Part shown: positions 3,440-6,196 of the stretch, piece after piece
Position numbering within the stretch: the stretch's first letter is position 1
How the letters are laid out: each line of letters starts with the position of its first letter
From: Verrucomicrobiia bacterium
GTDB lineage: Bacteria > Verrucomicrobiota > Verrucomicrobiia > Limisphaerales > DTLC01
Direction of reading: 5' to 3'
Length of the DNA: 6,196 nucleotides
Assembly: GCA_025061935.1 (NCBI GenBank)
Contig: JANWZY010000179.1
Location: 1-6,196 of the forward strand
The notes under the pieces: model-generated
Told to the model about the DNA's origin: nothing
Databases searched by the model: none
What the model saw: the letters and a program-made list of their open reading frames with translations, nothing else
Program-made: the position numbers and the translations under genes

Positions 3440-6196
3440 ATGAAGAAGGCAACTTTAGAAAATGCGATCAGAACAGCGCCGGATCCGGAGCGCGCCCGAC
3501 ATTTTTTTGAACTCTTGGCGGCGGCGCAGGGCGCCCCCGCGCTCGACAAGCTTTCTAGTGAGCACCTGCGTGTTTTAGCAGCGTTGTTCAGCGGGTCGCC
3601 AGCATTAGCTCATTTGCTCGTGGAGAACCCGGGGTGGGTGGCGGCGCTCGAGCCGGACGCGATCGTCCACGGGCGCAGGTTCCAAGGGTTCCAGCGCGAG
3701 GTCGGCTTGTGGCTCGACCCGCTAATCGAGCTCCGGGATTACGAGACCGCCCTGGCCAGGTTGCGCCAGTTCAAGCAGCGCGAGTTGCTCCGCATTGCCG
3801 CGCGTGATCTAGGTGGTCTGGCGGAACCGATGGAGGTCACACGCGAGCTGTCGGACCTAGCGGATGCGTGCCTCGATGCTGTGTTGCGTGTTTGTACGGC
3901 TAAACTGACTGCGCAGTTCGGTCGCCCATTTTATCAAAATCCCAAAGGCGAATGGGAACCAATTGCCTTCTGCGTTGTGGGGCTGGGCAAGCTCGGCGCG
4001 CAAGAACTCAATTACAGCTCTGACGTTGACCTGATGTTCGTTTACACCGAGGAGGGGTACGTGTTTAAGCAGCCGCCACGCGCGCAGGAAAAGCAATCGG
4101 CCGCAATGACAGCGCACCAATTTTTTAACCGGTTGGCCGAGGCATTCGTCACCGAGCTTACCCGCGCCACTGCCGACGGCACGCTGTACCGGGGGGACCT
4201 CCGGCACAGGCGGGAGGGCGACTCGGGGCCGCTTACGCGTTCGCTGGCGGGCTACGAAAACTATTACGCACAATGGGGTCAGACGTGGGAGCGCATGATG
4301 TTGATCCGCGCCAGAGGTGTTGCGGGCGATAAATCGCTCGCGGCTGAATTTGTCGAGATGGTCCAGCCGTTTAGGTTTCCCCGGTCGAATTTGCCGGGGG
4401 CGCTATCCGAAATCGGGCAGATGAAGAAGCGGATCGAAACGGAAGTCTTGCGGGCGGACGAGTTGGACCGGAATATCAAGCTGGGGCGTGGGGGTATCCG
4501 TGAAATCGAATTCATAGTGCAGGCGCTCCAACTGTTACACGCCGGTAAGATACCTTTCCTTCAGATTTCGCAGACATTGCCTGCACTGGACAAGTTGGCG
4601 CAGTACAACCTGCTCGGGCTGCGCACTGCGCGCCAACTCCAGCGCGCATACTGTTTCCTACGCAAGCTCGAGCACAGGCTGCAAATGGAGCAGGGCCTTC
4701 AAACGCATACTATTCCTGCCTCGGCGCATGCGCGAAAAAGACTGGCGCGCCTCATGGGCTTTCGGTCTGTGGAAAAGTTCGAACATGCATTGCGCGCACA
4801 TACGCGCAATGTTAGGCGCGCATTCGATTCGGTGCTAAAGCTCGAGCCGCCCAGAATTAAGTCAGAGCTGCCCGAGCAGTTTGATGGCGCCGAGGAGCAG
4901 TGGAGAGAAATTTTAGCCAAGCACTGGTTCCGGGACCCGGAGAAAGGCTTTCGGATACTAAAGGAGTTTGTCGAAGGCCCCGGCTACGTCCACGTATCGC
5001 CGCGCACCGCAGAGCTTGCCCGTGGCCTTGTGCCCAGGCTGCTCGCCATGTGCCGCAAGGACGATCCGAAAGCCCCAGCACCCACGCTGCCGCCCAAGAC
5101 GCTGTCCGATCCTGACCGCGTGTTGGCCAGACTCGACAGCTTTATTGCTGCGTACGGGGCACGGAAGACACTGCTCGAGCTGTGGCACAGTAACCCTGCA
5201 ATATTCGAGCTGATGCTGCTTTTGTTTGATCGGTCCGAATACCTCGCCGAGCTTGCAATTCGCAGTCCAGACCTTGTGGACATGCTTGTGACCGGTGAAC
5301 GGCTGGTGCAGCGCAAAACGTCCGAAGAGATTTTACGCGAATTGCAGCGAGGTAGCGAAGATGCCGACCAGTTCGCATGGCTACGCCGTTATCACGAAGC
5401 GGAGCTTATGCGAATCGGGCTGCGGGATATCCTCGGCCTGGTTGACTTCGAGCAGAACCTGACCGAGTTGACCGCGCTGGCCGACGCGTGCATCCAATAC
5501 GCGCTCGAGGTGGTCTTGAGGAGCCACGGGCTTGAATGTCCGCCTTTTGCGATAATCGGGTTGGGCAAACTCGGTGGATGCGAAATCAATTATGGCTCGG
5601 ACCTTGATTTGATGTTTGTCGCTGACCGGAAGGCTAAAGATTTGGCCGCTTTGCAGCGGTTGGCGGTCGAAGTCCTTGAACTACTTTCCCGACGGACTGA
5701 ACATGGGATTGTATTCCATACCGATGTTCGGTTGCGTCCCGACGGCGAAAAGGGGCTGCTGGTAAATACGCTCGATGCGCACGAACAGTACTACCGCCAC
5801 CGAGCGCAATTATGGGAAATTCAGGCGCTCACACGCACACGCTACGTCGCCGGGAACCTCCAAATCGGTGAGGAATTCCAACAGTTGGCCGCTTCATTGA
5901 CTGATTTTAGGCTGGAAAACGTCGCTGCGGGCTTCCCGCTCCGTAGCGCAGGCATGACCAGCCCCCAAAAGGGTTTTTCCGCGGCGCATGCCGAGGCCGT
6001 CGGCGCAACACGGCTTCGGTCTGCCGGCGGCCGCGGCCTAGCCGCTTACAGGCCCGATTGGAAAGCAGAAATCCACAAAATGCGGATGCGCATCGAAAGA
6101 GACCGGACGCCACCCGGAAAGGATCACTTGGCGATCAAGACGGGCAAAGGCGGTTTGATGGATGCTGAGTTTATTGCCCAGGCATTGTGCATGCAG
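3440..6196 (+). CDS. glnE: Bifunctional glutamine synthetase adenylyltransferase / adenylyl-removing enzyme (3' end outside window)
   Basis: The frame runs 919 codons to the window edge without a stop. GlnE adds AMP to and removes it from glutamine synthetase under PII control, setting ammonia assimilation to nitrogen supply. The N-terminal adenylyl-removing half has 'GLGKLGAQELNYSSDVDLMF' (about 181-200; D195, D197) and a third Asp, D253. 'GGIREIEFIVQAL' (about 351-363) closes this half. The C-terminal adenylyltransferase half has 'GLGKLGGCEINYGSDLDLMF' (D721, D723) and 'HTDVRLRPDGEKG' (D762), with 'KTGKGGLMDAEFIAQAL' near 900-916. About 100 residues are probably missing compared with E. coli GlnE (946). 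ATG 3440 is the only start after an in-frame TGA at 3407. Oddities: the N-terminal copy of DxRLRP reads 'DLRHRR', and about 45 residues (825-869) look inserted. It follows the glycosyltransferase by 22 bp; no glnA, glnB or glnD is in view. Confidence 0.96.
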   Translation, partial: MKKATLENAIRTAPDPERARHFFELLAAAQGAPALDKLSSEHLRVLAALFSGSPALAHLLVENPGWVAALEPDAIVHGRRFQGFQREVGLWLDPLIELRDYETALARLRQFKQRELLRIAARDLGGLAEPMEVTRELSDLADACLDAVLRVCTAKLTAQFGRPFYQNPKGEWEPIAFCVVGLGKLGAQELNYSSDVDLMFVYTEEGYVFKQPPRAQEKQSAAMTAHQFFNRLAEAFVTELTRATADGTLYRGDLRHRREGDSGPLTRSLAGYENYYAQWGQTWERMMLIRARGVAGDKSLAAEFVEMVQPFRFPRSNLPGALSEIGQMKKRIETEVLRADELDRNIKLGRGGIREIEFIVQALQLLHAGKIPFLQISQTLPALDKLAQYNLLGLRTARQLQRAYCFLRKLEHRLQMEQGLQTHTIPASAHARKRLARLMGFRSVEKFEHALRAHTRNVRRAFDSVLKLEPPRIKSELPEQFDGAEEQWREILAKHWFRDPEKGFRILKEFVEGPGYVHVSPRTAELARGLVPRLLAMCRKDDPKAPAPTLPPKTLSDPDRVLARLDSFIAAYGARKTLLELWHSNPAIFELMLLLFDRSEYLAELAIRSPDLVDMLVTGERLVQRKTSEEILRELQRGSEDADQFAWLRRYHEAELMRIGLRDILGLVDFEQNLTELTALADACIQYALEVVLRSHGLECPPFAIIGLGKLGGCEINYGSDLDLMFVADRKAKDLAALQRLAVEVLELLSRRTEHGIVFHTDVRLRPDGEKGLLVNTLDAHEQYYRHRAQLWEIQALTRTRYVAGNLQIGEEFQQLAASLTDFRLENVAAGFPLRSAGMTSPQKGFSAAHAEAVGATRLRSAGGRGLAAYRPDWKAEIHKMRMRIERDRTPPGKDHLAIKTGKGGLMDAEFIAQALCMQ
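5910..5963. repeat. Nested palindrome inside glnE, possible REP-like element
   Basis: Three stems nest in 54 bases. Outer GGCTGG (5910-5915) pairs with CCAGCC (5958-5963), middle CGCT (5923-5926) with AGCG (5945-5948), and inner GCGGG (5927-5931) with CCCGC (5935-5939) around a 3-base loop. It starts exactly where the protein departs from the expected GlnE pattern. Ends of the GGCTGG/CCAGCC kind recall dispersed palindromic repeats in bacterial genomes, but no second copy is in the window, so repeat status is inferred. Confidence 0.4.
5979..6036. repeat. Second branched palindrome in the glnE insert
   Basis: CCGCGGC (5979-5985) pairs perfectly with GCCGCGG (6030-6036). It encloses two smaller stems, GCCGA (5990-5994)/TCGGC (6000-6004) and CGGC (6011-6014)/GCCG (6023-6026), giving a three-way fold. 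It occupies the second half of the extra coding segment. High GC content makes some pairing expected by chance; the joint position with the preceding palindrome is what makes it notable. Confidence 0.3.

Noticed and set aside
3857..5589. Several minus-strand open frames opposite glnE
   Set aside because: The plus-strand frame is continuous and matches GlnE throughout; the opposite frames have shadow composition and no recognisable domains.
3440..6196. Possible frameshift or split of glnE
   Set aside because: Tracing the frame from ATG 3440 to the edge shows no stop, and family motifs stay in the same frame across the whole length.

Overview
The window looks like chromosomal DNA of a GC-rich, Gram-negative-type bacterium, most likely a member of the Verrucomicrobiota. 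This is inferred from three things: the '...QRFYRVRAV' style C-terminus of the first (surface-type) protein, the form of the GlnE sequence ('YENYYAQWGQTWERMM', 'DWKAEIHKMRMRIE'), and start codons mostly without good Shine-Dalgarno sites. No rRNA, tRNA, CRISPR array, transposase or phage gene is visible.

Layout: (1) positions 2-373 hold the 3' end of a plus-strand gene for a probably exported protein with a beta-sandwich-like tail. (2) Positions 458-2305 hold a minus-strand cluster read leftward: a small Ala/Pro-rich protein with one C-terminal membrane anchor, a canonical thioredoxin (trxA), and a short stand-alone type II secretion F-domain membrane protein. A TTGACA-N16-TATTGT promoter just upstream of the first gene would leave only a few bases of leader. 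(3) Divergently, positions 2440-3417 encode a family-2 glycosyltransferase with C-terminal membrane helices. (4) 22 bp downstream lies glnE, the bifunctional glutamine synthetase adenylyltransferase/adenylyl-removing enzyme. It is open from 3440 to the right edge (919 codons, no stop) and is cut by the window end.

The most unusual features are inside glnE. About 45 codons (around 5912-6046) appear to be an in-frame insertion after the C-terminal nucleotidyltransferase core. That segment is built from two nested palindromic structures, the first bounded by GGCTGG/CCAGCC, which suggests a REP-like palindromic element that has become protein-coding. Separately, the N-terminal (adenylyl-removing) copy of the 'DxRLRP' motif reads 'DLRHRR', while the C-terminal copy is intact.

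The genes do not form one obvious pathway: nitrogen regulation (glnE) sits next to envelope glycan synthesis, and redox (trxA) sits with a secretion-type membrane protein. No complete new defence or mobile system is evident. Gene-free stretches are all under 150 bp.
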